Of a stretch of DNA of 64,000 nt, positions 22,200-33,506 are shown piece by piece; the stretch's first letter is position 1, and each line of letters opens with the position of its first letter. The notes beneath the pieces are model-generated. The model did not search any database. It had not been told where the DNA came from and saw only the letters and a list, made by a program, of their open reading frames with translations. Position numbers and translations under genes: made by a program. This stretch comes from Lasiosphaeris hirsuta (Eukaryota > Ascomycota > Sordariomycetes > Sordariales > Lasiosphaeriaceae): contig JAUKUA010000001.1 of NCBI GenBank assembly GCA_030549175.1, positions 1-64,000 on the forward strand, read 5' to 3'.

Positions 22200-23260
22200 C
22201 ATCGATGGAACGTTGTTTCCCCTTAAGAAAGGAAGGTTTGGGATTGATGGAGTTGCCTAGGGTTCTCAAGATCTTGCGATGAAGGTGTGGAAATATGACC
22301 ACGGGGGCCTTGGAGCCGAGCATGATCTTGGATTTGATAGGCCTTGGTTTTGTCTTGGGGCCATCAGTAACTGCGGAGACGGACAGCTAGGAGCTGGCAA
22401 ATAGTTTGGTAAGAGAGAGGGATAGGAGCTCGCTTCGTGGATGGGTGGCATGATTTATCGTCCTCGCCTAACCGGCTGTTTGCTGCTCATCATATCATTG
22501 GTGGTCTCCAGCAAAAGAAAATAATGTATCGAATTACGTCTGTATGACACGCTGTTGATGAGAACTAGCCAATCTCGTATTCTGGACCAGACAAACGGTA
22601 GGCCTCAGTGAATATATGTGTGCTTGTACGTGAACTGACGAAAACTGGCTCCAAAATGATTGGCTATAAATATAAATTGAATACTCTCCCGATTGGCTCC
22701 CACTGCCAAGCACACGGACGGGCAGGCGCCAGAGACTTCGCCTTGCCCTACTCGTCTGGCATAAAATTCGGGTCGTAGACTCAGCTCCCTCGTCTGCCAG
22801 GTTGATTTCAACGAACGGGTGATGTGGCCGACTTTTGGTACCGCCAAGCCTACCTAAATTATATGGGGCTCGAGGAACAACTTCTCATTTAGGATGGATT
22901 TCACAGCGAAGCAGAATGCATCAAACACACACTTCTAAATATATAAGATGCATCGTTAGGAAATGAGCTGTCTAGCGTTTAATTGCACTGAAATTGGATC
23001 AGTGTTTTCCATTCAATTTTACCAAATCAATTGGATGTGCTATAAAAATCGGTCAACTCGACTGTAGTCGGTCAAATTAACCTACCAGACGAAGAGTTTA
23101 CGACCGTATATCAGCACGTGCCTCTGTAGCAACAGAACAGCTGCCACGGAGCCCCAACATGTAGACCCAAACTGGCTCTGCTCTGGAAGTGGACCAATAC
23201 CCACACCACAAGGCAACCTGGTAAGTCAGTCCATGGACAGCCGGTTCATGCCCCCCCCTC
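22200..23260. other. Gene-poor region
   Basis: No gene is supported. CCAAT-like GATTGG and TATAAATA-like strings occur near 22660-22690 but without a clear downstream frame. Confidence 0.35.
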
Positions 23261-23264
23261 CCCC

Positions 23265-23282
23265 CCATTGGCGCCTATAAAA
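23265..23282 (+). promoter_or_regulatory. CCAAT and TATA core promoter
   Basis: CCATTGG at 23265-23271 is followed by TATAAAA at 23276-23282, after a C-rich run. Downstream DNA is pyrimidine-rich, as is common at fungal transcription starts. The C2H2 gene at 23618 is the likely client. Confidence 0.55.
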
Positions 23283-23617
23283 TCGGCACCCAGACCATTC
23301 AACACCGCGGCATAAACTTTTCCTTCCTCCTTTCACAACCCTATCAAACATACGAAAAGCTATTACCAGGCAGCAACACACCACGGTTTCGCGCCGTGAA
23401 CCCCTCTACCGTCCGTCTCGTCTGTCACTGCCACTGAGCAGCACTCTGCCTCGGGGCAAGTGTTGCAGAGTATCACAATCTTTGCAAGACACTACAGAAT
23501 GTGGTGTATTCCGGCGTTCTGCCACAAAAGTCATCTATCTGTGGTGGGACGGTCTGCCAGTGTGGGCCAGTTGGTGACAGTGGGCAGGCCCCATGCCACC
23601 ACAGCAAGCGATCCAGA

Positions 23618-24118
23618 ATGACACCTACAGGACGCGGTACTAGCAGAATACCGAGACCTGCGCCGCAGCCTCATCGTACAACCAAGCCTAAACCCAGACG
23701 CTCACGCGGCCCAACTCGAGCACAAAAGGCATACTATGCCACTCTCCAGACCTCAGCCCCCAAACGATGCGAAATGTGCGATACCTCCCTACCCACCTGG
23801 CCGTCGCGGGAGGCGCACATAGCCGCGACGCAACACTGCGCCTGCACAGACTGCGGCCGCTATGCCCCTCTAGGCTCGATTTGGGCGCACCACGACAACT
23901 TCCACAGGGACATGAACATCAACGAGCATACTTCAGCGTGGGCAGACAGGGCTCCTCTTAGGGAGGCGCAGCCATGGGTAAGGCGGGCCTATGATAGTAA
24001 TACCCCGGGGTACGATCCTGAGATGAGGAAGTGGCCACGGAAGGGGGAGGATGCGGGTGGGCAGGAGGGAGGTGGTGGTAGTAGTAGTAGTTGGGGATTG
24101 AGGGGATGTTGCTGCTAG
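23618..24118 (+). CDS. Small C2H2-type zinc-finger protein
   Basis: The 166-codon frame starts at ATG 23618. Residues 1-45 are basic and Pro/Arg/Lys-rich, probably a nuclear-targeting and DNA-contact tail. Two Cys/His fingers follow: RCEMCDTSLPTWPSREAHI (C-x2-C, then H) and CACTDCGRYAPLGSIWAHHDNFH (C-x2-C, then H-x4-H). The C-terminal third is Gly/Ser-rich. The earlier in-frame stretch to 23501 lacks an ATG, so 23618 is chosen, though this leaves a long 5' leader with two short upstream ORFs (at 23499 and 23593) that may limit translation. The frame is unbroken. A short transcription factor or transposon-derived finger protein are both possible. Confidence 0.45.
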   Translation: MTPTGRGTSRIPRPAPQPHRTTKPKPRRSRGPTRAQKAYYATLQTSAPKRCEMCDTSLPTWPSREAHIAATQHCACTDCGRYAPLGSIWAHHDNFHRDMNINEHTSAWADRAPLREAQPWVRRAYDSNTPGYDPEMRKWPRKGEDAGGQEGGGGSSSSWGLRGCCC

Positions 24119-25519
24119 CTGGGGACAAAGGAAGGCCTAGTGAGTAAGAGGGGAGGGCAAGCGGGAAAGGAAGACATGGAAAAGGCCAAGGGAGGGGATC
24201 CCGACGGGTTGGCTGCAGGAAATCAGGAGGGCGATGGAGAGGGAAAACCAGGAAGAGCTCCGCGCGGCCGAAACCAAGAGGAACCAGAACAAAATTTGAC
24301 AGGTGGGGAGGGAGCTAAGAAAGAGTACCACGGCTCAAGATACACGAAGGCAACGACCTTGCGCTCGGCGACGAAGTGGAACTCTGCTAAGTCCCAGAGC
24401 ACTGCCACTTGTCTAAATTAGGTTTGGCAGTTTCCCTGATTATATCCTGGCTTGCCTGAGTGGCACCTGATGGCAAGGTATTAAGAAGTGGTGTTAGGGT
24501 GTGGATGGCTAGGGGTTGGTGGTAATGGCGACTTTTGCGTAAAATAACACAATACCATTCGCACCAGACGACTGCGCAACCATCGTCCCATGTATCTTGG
24601 TAGCCTGGGCCTGTCAGGTGAGTATCATCCCCTAGGATGTCGAAGAAGTTCTCGCCCTGGAACCTAATCCACTCTCGGCCTCCATCTCTCACCCCCGCAC
24701 TCAGAGCGGCAACCACTCGACCATCATATCTCAAGTGGCCTAGACCCCACAGAGCCAACGCATTATTGACATGGCCAAATTCACATGAGAGCTCAAAGCC
24801 GTGCGTTGTACGGAGGACATGATCATGCAGTTCCGTCACAACATCAGCTTTAGACGATTCTGCAGCCTCCTTGCATGTGCGTGCATTGTGGCCAGGTAGA
24901 AAGAAATTCCAACTTGCTTGATATGTATGAATCTACCAAGTCTTGATACTTCCCCTGCTAACCCGCCCCCTGCTAACCCGCCCCAGGCCAGTATCTGATT
25001 GTCCCCAGCTTCAGAGACTGGGCATTTCCACACGACCGCATCCCCGAACCTTGGCCCAGCGCTGTGAGTAGCCATCCAGGCATCTTCACATGCGATCTGT
25101 ACCATACCTCTTTGCCCGCTTCGCATGGGCCGTCCTTCTCGAGGTCAAAAGACGTTTTTGTCTGAAAAAAAGGTGGAGCAGGTGGGGTGGCGGGGTGGTA
25201 AGTTTGGCGGGGTGAATTTAGCGGGTTGGGGTGCGGGGGCGCGTCTGACTCACCCCGGCTCTCTGATTCACTTCCGCCCAGCATTGCAGTTGTCATCGAG
25301 ATTCAGGTCTTGGCCATGCAGGTCCAATCGACCATGGTGCGGCCGCTCAGCAAGATCTTCAATTCTGGTCTTAAGTTTGGAGGCTGCAAATCTTGGTTCC
25401 CTGTGAACCTTGCTTCTTCTGGCCCTTCTTCATAATATCTCCCCATCCCCGCCAATGCCCTATTCTCTTCCTTCTGCAGCCAACTTTCCTTCATTGCAAC
25501 AAGAATTTGGAGCTAAAGG
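24119..25519. other. Region with uncertain minus-strand exons
   Basis: Plus strand shows nothing convincing. On the minus strand, frames at 25296-24973 (DLEKDGPCEAGKEVWYRSHVK), 25126-24836 (CEDAWMATHSAGPRFGDAVVWKCP) and 24839-24540 (HDHVLRTTHGFELSCEFGHVNNALALW) look protein-like and could be pieces of one broken gene, but I recognise no family and cannot join them. Confidence 0.25.
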
Positions 25520-27602
25520 ATGGCGACCGGCCCGGACTGGGATGGCATGCTGGCCGAGTTTCTCGCAAGAGACTCCACCACACCTATGCAGCTAGACGCT
25601 CTCCGTCGTCTGCTCACCATGGTCGCAGAGCACCAGCCAACGAACCATCTCTTGCCGATTGACGAGGCAGAGGAGAAGCTGCGGTACCTGGGGGAACTGC
25701 AGAAATTCTGGAAGGCGCGCTTCCCAGAATTCTCCGACGAGCCCAAGCGTCTTCACAAGCCTCTCCAACCACTCATCATCGCCACTGTGATGATGATGGA
25801 TCTCGCCATGCTCCGGGAGATATTCGGGCCGACTGGAGTGGCCCGCGAGATGCTCTTGGACAAATTGCTCCAGAGATTATCTGTCGTGCCGTGCTTTATC
25901 AAAACAGGCAAGTCTCCTGCCAGCCAGGCCCATGAGCAAAACTAATACGCCATCCGCTGATTTAGTCATGACCGAGAAACGAAACAAAGACGACCAATTT
26001 TTTTACGAAGTCGCGGGACCGGCAATGGCGGAGGCGGAAGCTCGGTTACGTGCGATCGAGCGCAGACAAGACCCATCGAGTGAGAGCTACGAGGACTAGG
26101 GGAAGAAGATGCTGAAGGAGCTCGATAGAAACGAAGATGCGAAAGCCGAACGGAAAATGCTCGACCGTGATCATTGTATCGTCCTGGGGACAGGGAGTCC
26201 GAAAGTTTGCCACATTGTGTCATTCAGTCTTAACTCCAAGGAGGAATACCGGCACAAGTTTAGAAAGTATCTCGGACCGGCAATTTTCTGCATCTTCTCC
26301 GAGACACCGAAATGGGTCGATGGGCCCCCCGACACTAGTCTGGACAGCAATTTGTCCAAGGATTTGGATGAAGATGAAGAGATGGAGGTAGACATTACCG
26401 GTAGGGAGCCGCCGTCCACCCTGTTCGCAATCCATTGTCGCAAGATTTTTACGTCCAAGGCAGGGGTCAGCGACAAGTCGTGGAACTAAAATTTGTTTGA
26501 ACAGACACCTACACAGGTGGTGGGGCCAGGGCTTTTTCGCCTTCAAGCCACTCGGCATCGATGGCAAGTTCCAGGTCAAGGCCACGAGCCCGAAAGGACA
26601 AGTCAAGACATATACGCAGATCAAGCTACAGTTTCACTGGATGCCGCGTCGAAACGACTTACCTCTTGAGATTTCCGGCATGAGCCCCCAAGAGTTATCA
26701 AGCACGGTTGGCAAAACATACGGCGACCTGGACCTAACCGACGACCTGAATCCAGTCTTTGCACAGGCCCGACCGAGTTCTGTCTCTCACCACATTCAAG
26801 CAGGTGACATCTTCCATGCCAAGGTTGAACTCCGGTATGCCGACCGTATGCTTGCGGCCTTTCAGATTCAGCGGGTATCAATAAAGATTTTCTCGATGGC
26901 GGGAGGCCAGAGTCACTGGATGACGTCGGAGACCATTCCGACTACCTGGATGAGAATCTCAACTGGCTCGGGCTCAGTAACCACGGTTTAACGATACCAC
27001 AACTTATGGTCGAATGGGACGCTTAGAAGGCTCCCCGGACAGCTCCGGTAGGTAAAACGCAGAGCGAGCAAGACACCACGATGCTCACGAAAGAGGAACA
27101 GCCCACCCGCCGGGGGCCCCTCGTGATTAAACGTCATCCGGGGCTGTTTGGACCTGCTCCTCCACCGGACAGCCAAGGGAATAACGGCTCTGGTGACTCG
27201 GGGTGCAGCTCAGGTTCGGGTCCAGGGGGTTTAAGACTTGCCAAGTCTCTCCCTGACCTAACACGGATAGCCACAGTGATCAAACGCGGCCCCGCCGCCA
27301 AGCTTTCGACAGCCTTGAACCGCGAACCTAGCATGGATAAAGCAGGACCTACCGAAGTTCCTGGCACGCCTCCCAGAACTACTGCACCGGTGGAAGAGAG
27401 AAACGGCCGTGGCAAGCGGCTCTGGAAAGGAAGCACGCTGAAAAGACTCGGATCCCAGCGGGTCGTGAGTGGCGTCAAAACCGTATCAAAGGGCTTCAAG
27501 GGATCTATGCTATCCCTTAGAGATTTCCTCGAAAAGGACAGGGTGCGGGCTGAGGATGCTAGTGTTGAGGACTTGACGAGTGGTGGAGGGAGGTTGACTT
27601 AA
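25520..27602 (+). pseudogene. HNH-endonuclease-like fungal protein, disrupted
   Basis: Exon 1 (25520-25907) encodes a helical N-terminus. A GC-AG intron (25908-25965, donor GCAAGT) keeps the frame into KRNKDDQFFYEVAGPAMAEAEARL. TAG at 26097-26099 interrupts (TGG expected). Then come CIVLGTGSPKVCHIVSFS, with the first HNH His, and, after a one-base shift near 26490, NRHLHRWWGQGFFAFK with the Asn/His part, and LQFHWMP. A second shift near 26905 leads to SDYLDENLNWLG and a TAG at 27024-27026, beyond which the same frame runs to 27602 with a Gly/Ser- and Lys-rich tail. This is the layout of the large fungal HNH_2-type family of unknown biological role. Four separate lesions make it non-functional unless assembly errors are involved. 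Confidence 0.65.
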
Positions 27603-27849
27603 TTGGTGGAACAAGCGAGGTAAAGAGTGTGGGCTGGAACCGCTTCCGTAAACCGTGATGACTTGAAGGAGAAGATAGGGGTTTGCCACAAGGGCTTCTC
27701 AGACCCGCCGGCGACGATTAGTTCTTTGCCATTGGGATTTATTAATGAGGAGATATATTCGTACTGTAGCCAAGGTCTCATTCTACTGTAGCCCACCAAA
27801 TAATCGGACACCGCCTTCCCAGTTAGGCCCAAATCCACCACCGCCCACA

Positions 27850-27894
27850 CGGTCGCATCGGTCGCATCGGTCGCATCGGTCGCATCGGTCGCAA
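27850..27894. repeat. Five tandem copies of a 9-bp unit
   Basis: CGGTCGCAT is repeated head to tail from 27850, the fifth copy ending with A instead of T. It lies between genes and looks like a minisatellite. Confidence 0.9.
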
Positions 27895-28423
27895 TTGACA
27901 CGATCCATTCAATTGAAGCATTACAATTATAACTACAATAGCGATTTAAATCTCTGCAAACGCTGCGAACGCTCCGAATCGCTCAATCTGGCGATAAAAT
28001 CCATGCAGGCCAAGATGCCTACTTAAGTCCCTGAATCCTCTGCCCCCCTGACTGCCTGTGCAGTGGCGTAGTCGCTGCGGTCCTCGGCTTCAAGATCCGC
28101 TCTCTCCCACTAGGAGCTATTGCGCCGGATAGACGGTGCAAGCCCAAATTGACGGCCAGTTGACTGGCTTGCCGGCTAGCTAGCGACCTGAAATAACAGG
28201 TAATGCAGCTGGCTGAACTGGCTGGCTGGCGGCCCAGTCGAGATAGGGGCAGTCGATCGCGAAGCATCTGGCTCAGGGGCGAAGGCAGTTATATTACGTG
28301 GTCTTTCCTCGTAGTACAGTTACTCTATCAAACTCCTGATACCGTAGATACTGGTCCTCGACAACTAAAGACCTCTCCAGCCACTGGTATGGATGAAAGT
28401 CAAGCTTCTTAAGGCTTAGTTGC
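27895..28423. other. Intergenic stretch
   Basis: No coding signal recognised; contains several GCTGGCTGG-type short repeats around 28150-28230. Confidence 0.35.
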
Positions 28424-29065
28424 TTAGCTCAGTATCGTCGGAAGAGCCATTGTAAGCTGGAAAGGTATGTATCCTTCATGGGTTGCCTTTTTGAGTCTGT
28501 GACGGAGGTTCTTCAACGGTCGGGCAGTGAAAATGATGCCTGGAAAGCGCCCCCGGAGATCCTTGGCTATCTCGCGACTCGGAATCATTGGCCGTGTGAT
28601 GTAGGTGGTAATGAATGCCTTGTGTTCATCTATGAACCTGTTCTTCAGCATATGGTAGGCTACAGCCCGGTGGTTGTGTGAATCGCAACCATCACGAATC
28701 TCCAGGGCCCATTGCCGTTGATTGCATGCCAGGGCCCTTGCCACTACCTGCCAAGTGCAGCCTTTTTTTGCCCGTGGACGTGAGCCGCGACTGTGCCTTA
28801 GAGGGCCGAATTTTTCCCTCCAAACAGCCGTATTCGACGCGCGTGAGGAAGCCCACATCCTTGGTCTTGTTAGAGGACCACAACCTGCAGATATCGAAGC
28901 TAGCCTGGGCCGCATATGTAGAGCGCTCTCTAGATCGGCCAGGGTAACGAATTTGGCGGTGAGTAGTCGGTGTGCGGCGGGGGGGTTCGATAGCGGGGTA
29001 ACTGCAGGATCTTCAACACGGTCGCCATCGCTGTCGTTGTCTTCTTGCGGGCTCCGCGGAGCCAT
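28424..29065 (-). pseudogene. MULE transposase N-terminal relic
   Basis: The minus-strand frame of 213 codons encodes an N-terminal Pro/Ser region, KKGCTWQVVARALACNQRQW (WRCY/FAR1-like zinc-binding region) followed by CDSHNHRAVAY, then FIDEHKAFITTYI, RFPGIIFTARPLKNLRHRL and EGYIPFQ. This is the DNA-binding head of a fungal MULE (Hop-like) transposase. The catalytic domain that should follow is absent; the frame stops at 28424. The relic at 10672-11040 carries the same segment, so the family is present at least twice. Confidence 0.7.
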
Positions 29066-29279
29066 CTATATCGTGCTCTAGTACTCTATATCAATCTGGA
29101 ATGAAGATAACGTACTGCAGCGGCCGAAATAGCGTTATTTGGCTATTTGGAGGTGTTGTTGTGCGTTGAAGGTGGTGGAAGAGAGGTTGTTGTGTGTTGG
29201 ATTGACGGCGACGAGGGTGAAAATAGTTGGCAAATAGTTGTGGTGGGCATGGCAGTAAAAAGGCTGATGGGCAGATGCG

Positions 29280-29296
29280 GGGGGGGGGGGGGGGGG
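29280..29296. repeat. G17 homopolymer
   Basis: An uninterrupted run of about 17 G precedes the TPR scrap directly. Such a run is a frequent point of assembly error. Confidence 0.85.
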
Positions 29297-29297
29297 A

Positions 29298-29381
29298 CAC
29301 CTTTCTACCCTGGCCAGCATGGCCAACCTGGCGGAGACGTACCGGTACCAAATAGCGAGCAACCGGAGCATACTGGTTTAA
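29298..29381 (+). pseudogene. Orphan TPR fragment of an NLR-type repeat
   Basis: In the plus strand the stretch reads HLSTLASMANLAETYRYQ, the start of the kinesin-light-chain-like TPR found in the NLR at 5220-8704 (HPDTLTSIANLASTYRNQ). It is bounded by the G17 run on the left and a stop at 29379 on the right. Nothing else of an NLR is visible nearby. It is a relic of a former repeat array or of a capture event. Confidence 0.55.
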
Positions 29382-29723
29382 CACCTCATTCGACCCGGAA
29401 AAGTGAGGAAGCTTCCATGTGGATGACGTCCTCGCCTACGAAAGGCCTCAATGGGGTTGGCAACGGACAGGATGGACGTCAAACGAGTTACGAGATCGAC
29501 GAGGACATTGTATCATGTCAGAAGCACTGCACCATGGATCACGAGTTGCGAATTTGTTGTATTGTGTGTTCTAGTCCCTACACCAGACCAGCTCCACAAA
29601 GCTGTGTTTTGGCCAGCCAACAAGCGTCACCGATGGAACACGCTACGAAAAAGCTCCTCCCAGTCATTCAGCTCACATAGCCACACCAAAGAGCTCTCCT
29701 TTTTGGCCTTCCTGCTCGGTCTG

Positions 29724-31241
29724 CTACAGCAGCTCCAGCTCGACTTTCCCATCACCGGGTCCACGCTGAAGGATTCCCTTGATGTTGTCGACAGTAGGCG
29801 CAAAGGGCGAAACGTAAGCAACGCCGTGCCCCACCGAGAATCTGATCAGCCACGGCCATGACCATACCTACGGCTTCCGCATGACCGTTGAGCACAAGGG
29901 CACCCGAGTCTCCGCAGCTGGCAAACTCGCTGTGGCCTCGGCGAACGGCAAGAGCCTTGCCCTTTACTAGGACGTTCTGCTTGCCGTCAGGCCCGTCAAC
30001 GATGTAATTAATAGTGACGCTAGCGTCAACATCGTGAAATCGTCCAACTGTGTGGCCTGTCGTACGGCCAATTTTGAACAGATAGGAGGAGCCCTTTGTA
30101 GGAGCTGCTACGTCCTTTGCGCGGGGTGTCCAGCCTGTCTCCTTCCAACCCTCAGCGTCGAGATTTGTCTCAAACATCGCGCAGCTGGAGGGTAAGGGAA
30201 TCTGCATACAAAAACTCATTAGCAAGCGCGAAAAATTTGGTACCTATAAAAACCTACATTCTGTAGCTGCTCAAATGTGAAGCGGTTCGGGTCAAGCTTG
30301 ATGAGAGCCCAGTCCAGCACCCAGTGATCCATGCTTGCTCGTAAGCCTGAAGATGCATATACGGTACCAACGGGATGGCGAGATGCTTTGCAGTGGCGCT
30401 TTTGGGCTTGGGCGGCTTAAACTTAGGTAATTGCAGTGCTCCGGAACTTGATAACATTTTTGATGACATTTTCGGCAAGCAGCCACCAATAGAAGTCATC
30501 CCTGTCAGCAGGAAGACCACGCTTGGCTTGCTGCTACCAGGTGTGGTAGGCATCTTGGAAGCTGCAAATTGTTAGTTACTGAGGAAAAAGGTGCCGAGGA
30601 AAAGGGACTTATTACGTACGGGAGAGAACATGGCTGCATGTTAACGCAAAGTACTGGGGCGTACCGTCCGTCACGATACGCAGGAAAACACCTAGCGTCC
30701 CTGTACCCTGTTGATCTCCCACAAGGCCGATACTTGAGCCGGACGGAGGAGATGTGTGGTACGACATTGATTTGACTTGCTCGGACGGAGGAGACGTGTC
30801 GTGCGACATTGATTTGACACCCTCGGCCGGATTCGCTTGGGGGGGCATCATTCCCACCTCCGCCTGACCGGCGCCGGCAGCAGGGGAGATGGTCTGTTCA
30901 GCAACCTCAATCGCAACAGCGCCAAGGCGCACATCGTAGCTACACAGGTTAGCGGCAAGTTCGGAACAAGCACCCGCAGCTCACCTTTCTAGGACGGCCA
31001 AGAGCTCCACAATGGCTTGGATTGCTTCAGACGGCGTCAGCAAGCCTGGGAGGACGGTGACGAGCAGGGTCAGCTCTGTGCAGGTATCGCCTTTAAACCC
31101 GATACGGTACGCGCAAAGAGAAGTGAGCACATCGGGTTGGATGCGGTCCATGGCCGCCCGGAGCATGCTGCGGAACGTATTGTCGACATCGCTACAATCG
31201 AAAGCCTCGCGGACGAGGTTGTCGAGCTCGCCTTTGGTCAA
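29724..31241 (-). pseudogene. Trypsin-like serine protease with N-terminal helical domain, broken
   Basis: Minus-strand exon 1 (to 30985) encodes a helical domain (DVDNTFRSMLRAAMDRIQP); an intron 30940-30984 (GTGAGC...TAG) leads to exon 2 with LGVFLRIVTDGTPQYFALTCSHVL, the catalytic His at 30630-30632. Then FQDAYHTW, a TAG at 30534-30536 and QQAKRGLPADRDDFYW. After frame changes comes LDWALIKLDPNRF with the catalytic Asp (30312-30314), a further intron, and CGDSGALVLNG with the catalytic Ser (29905-29907). One more shift near 29850 leads to VGHGVAYVSPF and a stop at 29724. All three catalytic residues are encoded but at least one stop and three frame changes separate them. Proteases of this type with N-terminal helical domains occur near fungal NLR and HET genes. 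The true 5' end is unclear. Confidence 0.65.
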
Positions 31242-32507
31242 ACCGGTAACGACACGGGATAAGGGCCAACCAAAGGGTAAGGAAGACCGTTCGAAGACGC
31301 GCGAATGGCCCCTCGCCGCGCCAGAAAGCCGTCACCTTCTCTGCCGGTATATGTGTTCATGTTGGAGATGTTGGAGAGAAGGAGAGACCGTGATCAAGTA
31401 AATTTTCAGCAAGAGTTTTACTTGGGATGAAAGGGCCCCCTAGCGGTGATAACAACATAAAAGATAAGAAAGACCAATCGAGCACGAAAGGACGGCGGGA
31501 AACGGCTCAGAGATTTCTTTTACCGACGTTTGGTCGCTTCCCGACGTTTGGCGTTGTGCGGCTCGACTAATACGGCTTGACTGATACAGTCTGTTTTGAG
31601 CGCAGCAGCAGCAAGGGCCCCGGCAAAGATCTGGGACAGCATTCATGTCAAGTTTCAGTGTACTATTCTCAGTAAATACCGTTCCGCAACAGCTCAGCGG
31701 ATTCTGGTGAAGATTCAGCATTCTTGCCAAGAAATCAAAACACCAACCAAGCGATCCTACATGCGCCCCTTCCAAAGCCAAAAACCCACGAAAATGCCTC
31801 CAAAACCACCCAGCTCCCAAAGCTCACATATCCTACATCCATCGTTTCAGATTTTCCTCCGATGCATTAATCCTGGCCGTCTCGAGATCTCTTTACTCCT
31901 TTCCCTCAGGAAGTAGTGTCTAATATCTATGTCTTTCGTCCGGGTTAGCCTGCCCTTGGTTTGTGACCAACACTTCCTTTTGGGGTACGTGGGAGAGTTG
32001 GGAAATGACGAGGCCGATGTCTGTCATTTCGAAGACTTCTGTCATGCTCGCTCACGCGGGGGTCTAGACCACTGGCATGTGGAGCATGTGGACCAGTCCG
32101 TTATCCAGAACAATCCTTCTGGCCTTTACGTCCATCTCTATCATTCACCGGCTTCGCCCGCTTGACTTTTATGCTTGACCTTCTTCTCCTTTCCTACGGA
32201 GGCGGCACTGCTGGTTCCGGAGTCGACGGTACGTGAAGGCGACTTGTTCGTCGTTGAACTTGTTGCTTCGCTCGTAGTCCTCCGGATCATGGAAGGTCTA
32301 ACGGCGATCGTTCTCTTTAACTAGCGACGGCACCACGCATAAGGCCAGCACTAACTAGCCTATAAGAGGCAAGGAGATCCACCACCCAGAGTCCATCAAT
32401 AGGAGATCCTGGCCCAGGTCGCCCCCGGGTCGACAATACCATGGCCCTGTCCCGGCCTCCGAACCCAACAAGGAAAATGCCGCTCTCGGGCCTCACCTAC
32501 CCGGCTC
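31242..32507. other. Region without a supported gene
   Basis: A plus-strand frame at 31929-32165 contains GYVGELGNDEADV, faintly like the GH.G..GNE.AD end of RNase H of LINE elements, but alone it is too weak to call. The rest shows no recognisable content. Confidence 0.3.
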
Positions 32508-33254
32508 GCTCGCCCATCAAGCTAAAGATACATAAAAACCCCCTTTCATGGGAAAAGCCTCCTTCTGATCAATCTGCCGAGGCCCTGGCCAGGGCTCTTC
32601 TTCATCGTTGTCAATCTGTGCGGTGCTTTCTTCCCGCCTTTGTCGCCGCCAGTATTTTCTTCCTGGCAGCTTATCCGCGAAACTCCCAAACAGGTCGAGC
32701 CACTTCTTAGATCTCCTCCACACCATCTGCAGTGGGCCTCCATTATAGGTTGGTAGTAATACCGCGTTCCGTGAGCACGAAAAGATATGCCGGCGGTTCT
32801 TATGAGTACCGCACTCGCAGGGCCCTTAGGACTCTGGGTCGTGTTTAAATCGCTCGTAGTATTCTTTCAAGTCTCCATGGCCGGTTCTCTCCGCTAGCAG
32901 GGCCGCATAGACCTTACGAGATAGGGCTATCTCTGGAGACCTATCCATCCAGCAGATCTCCTAGAACTTGTAGTCCGCGGGGGCTCCATCCCACCAGTGC
33001 TACTGCAGCCGGCGCTTCCGTTCCTCCTTATGGCGGTCCTTCCGATTACCCTCCAGGGCAGCGGCCGAAGCTAGGTCCTCCATCGGGCTCTCCTTCCCTA
33101 CACCTTTAGGCTGTAAGAAGTGGTCGTGTAAGGGGGGTACCCTACCGATACGGCGGGCCACCTTCTCCAGGGATGTGTCCTTCTTCCTGCTAGGGGCGCG
33201 GAGCTTGTGCAGCTTGCGAACCACAGGTTGCTGTCGGCCTAGCCGGATAAGCCT
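32508..33254 (-). pseudogene. LINE (Tad-like) C-terminal relic
   Basis: One minus-strand frame is recognisable through several stops (TAG near 33000 and 32960, TAA near 32845). It reads KDTSLEKVARRIGRVPP, then WWDGAPADYKF, SRKVYAALLAERTGHGDLKEYYERF and the Cys-His motif CECGTHKNRRHIFSC. The GHGDFxxYHERF plus C-x-C-x5-H-x4-C arrangement is the C-terminal end of fungal non-LTR retrotransposons after RNase H. Reverse transcriptase and endonuclease parts are not present in the window. Confidence 0.65.
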
Positions 33255-33506
33255 ATTGTTTGCTGTTTCAAAGACATCTGGGTGTTAAAGGATGGTGGGA
33301 TCAGCCGATCGTGCGGGATATAATCTGATGTTACGCCCTGTATTGAGATATGCCGCCTTCAGAAGTTCTGGACTGGTTGGAGCTGGGGAGGAGTTCCTCA
33401 GCTGTGATTCAACTGGTGGGTTGATAAGAGTGCACTGTTTCTGAGTTGTTGGACCACATGTGCACACCGGGTGGGAGATGGGCGTCTGGCTGGTGGTGCG
33501 ACAATC

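Noticed and set aside
24140..24421. Plus-strand Gly/Lys-rich ORF downstream of the zinc-finger gene
   Set aside because: Low-complexity composition only; no start context or domain.
31929..32165. RNase H fragment of a LINE on the plus strand
   Set aside because: GYVGELGNDEADV is suggestive, but the nearby LINE tail is on the other strand and no other RNase H motif is visible.
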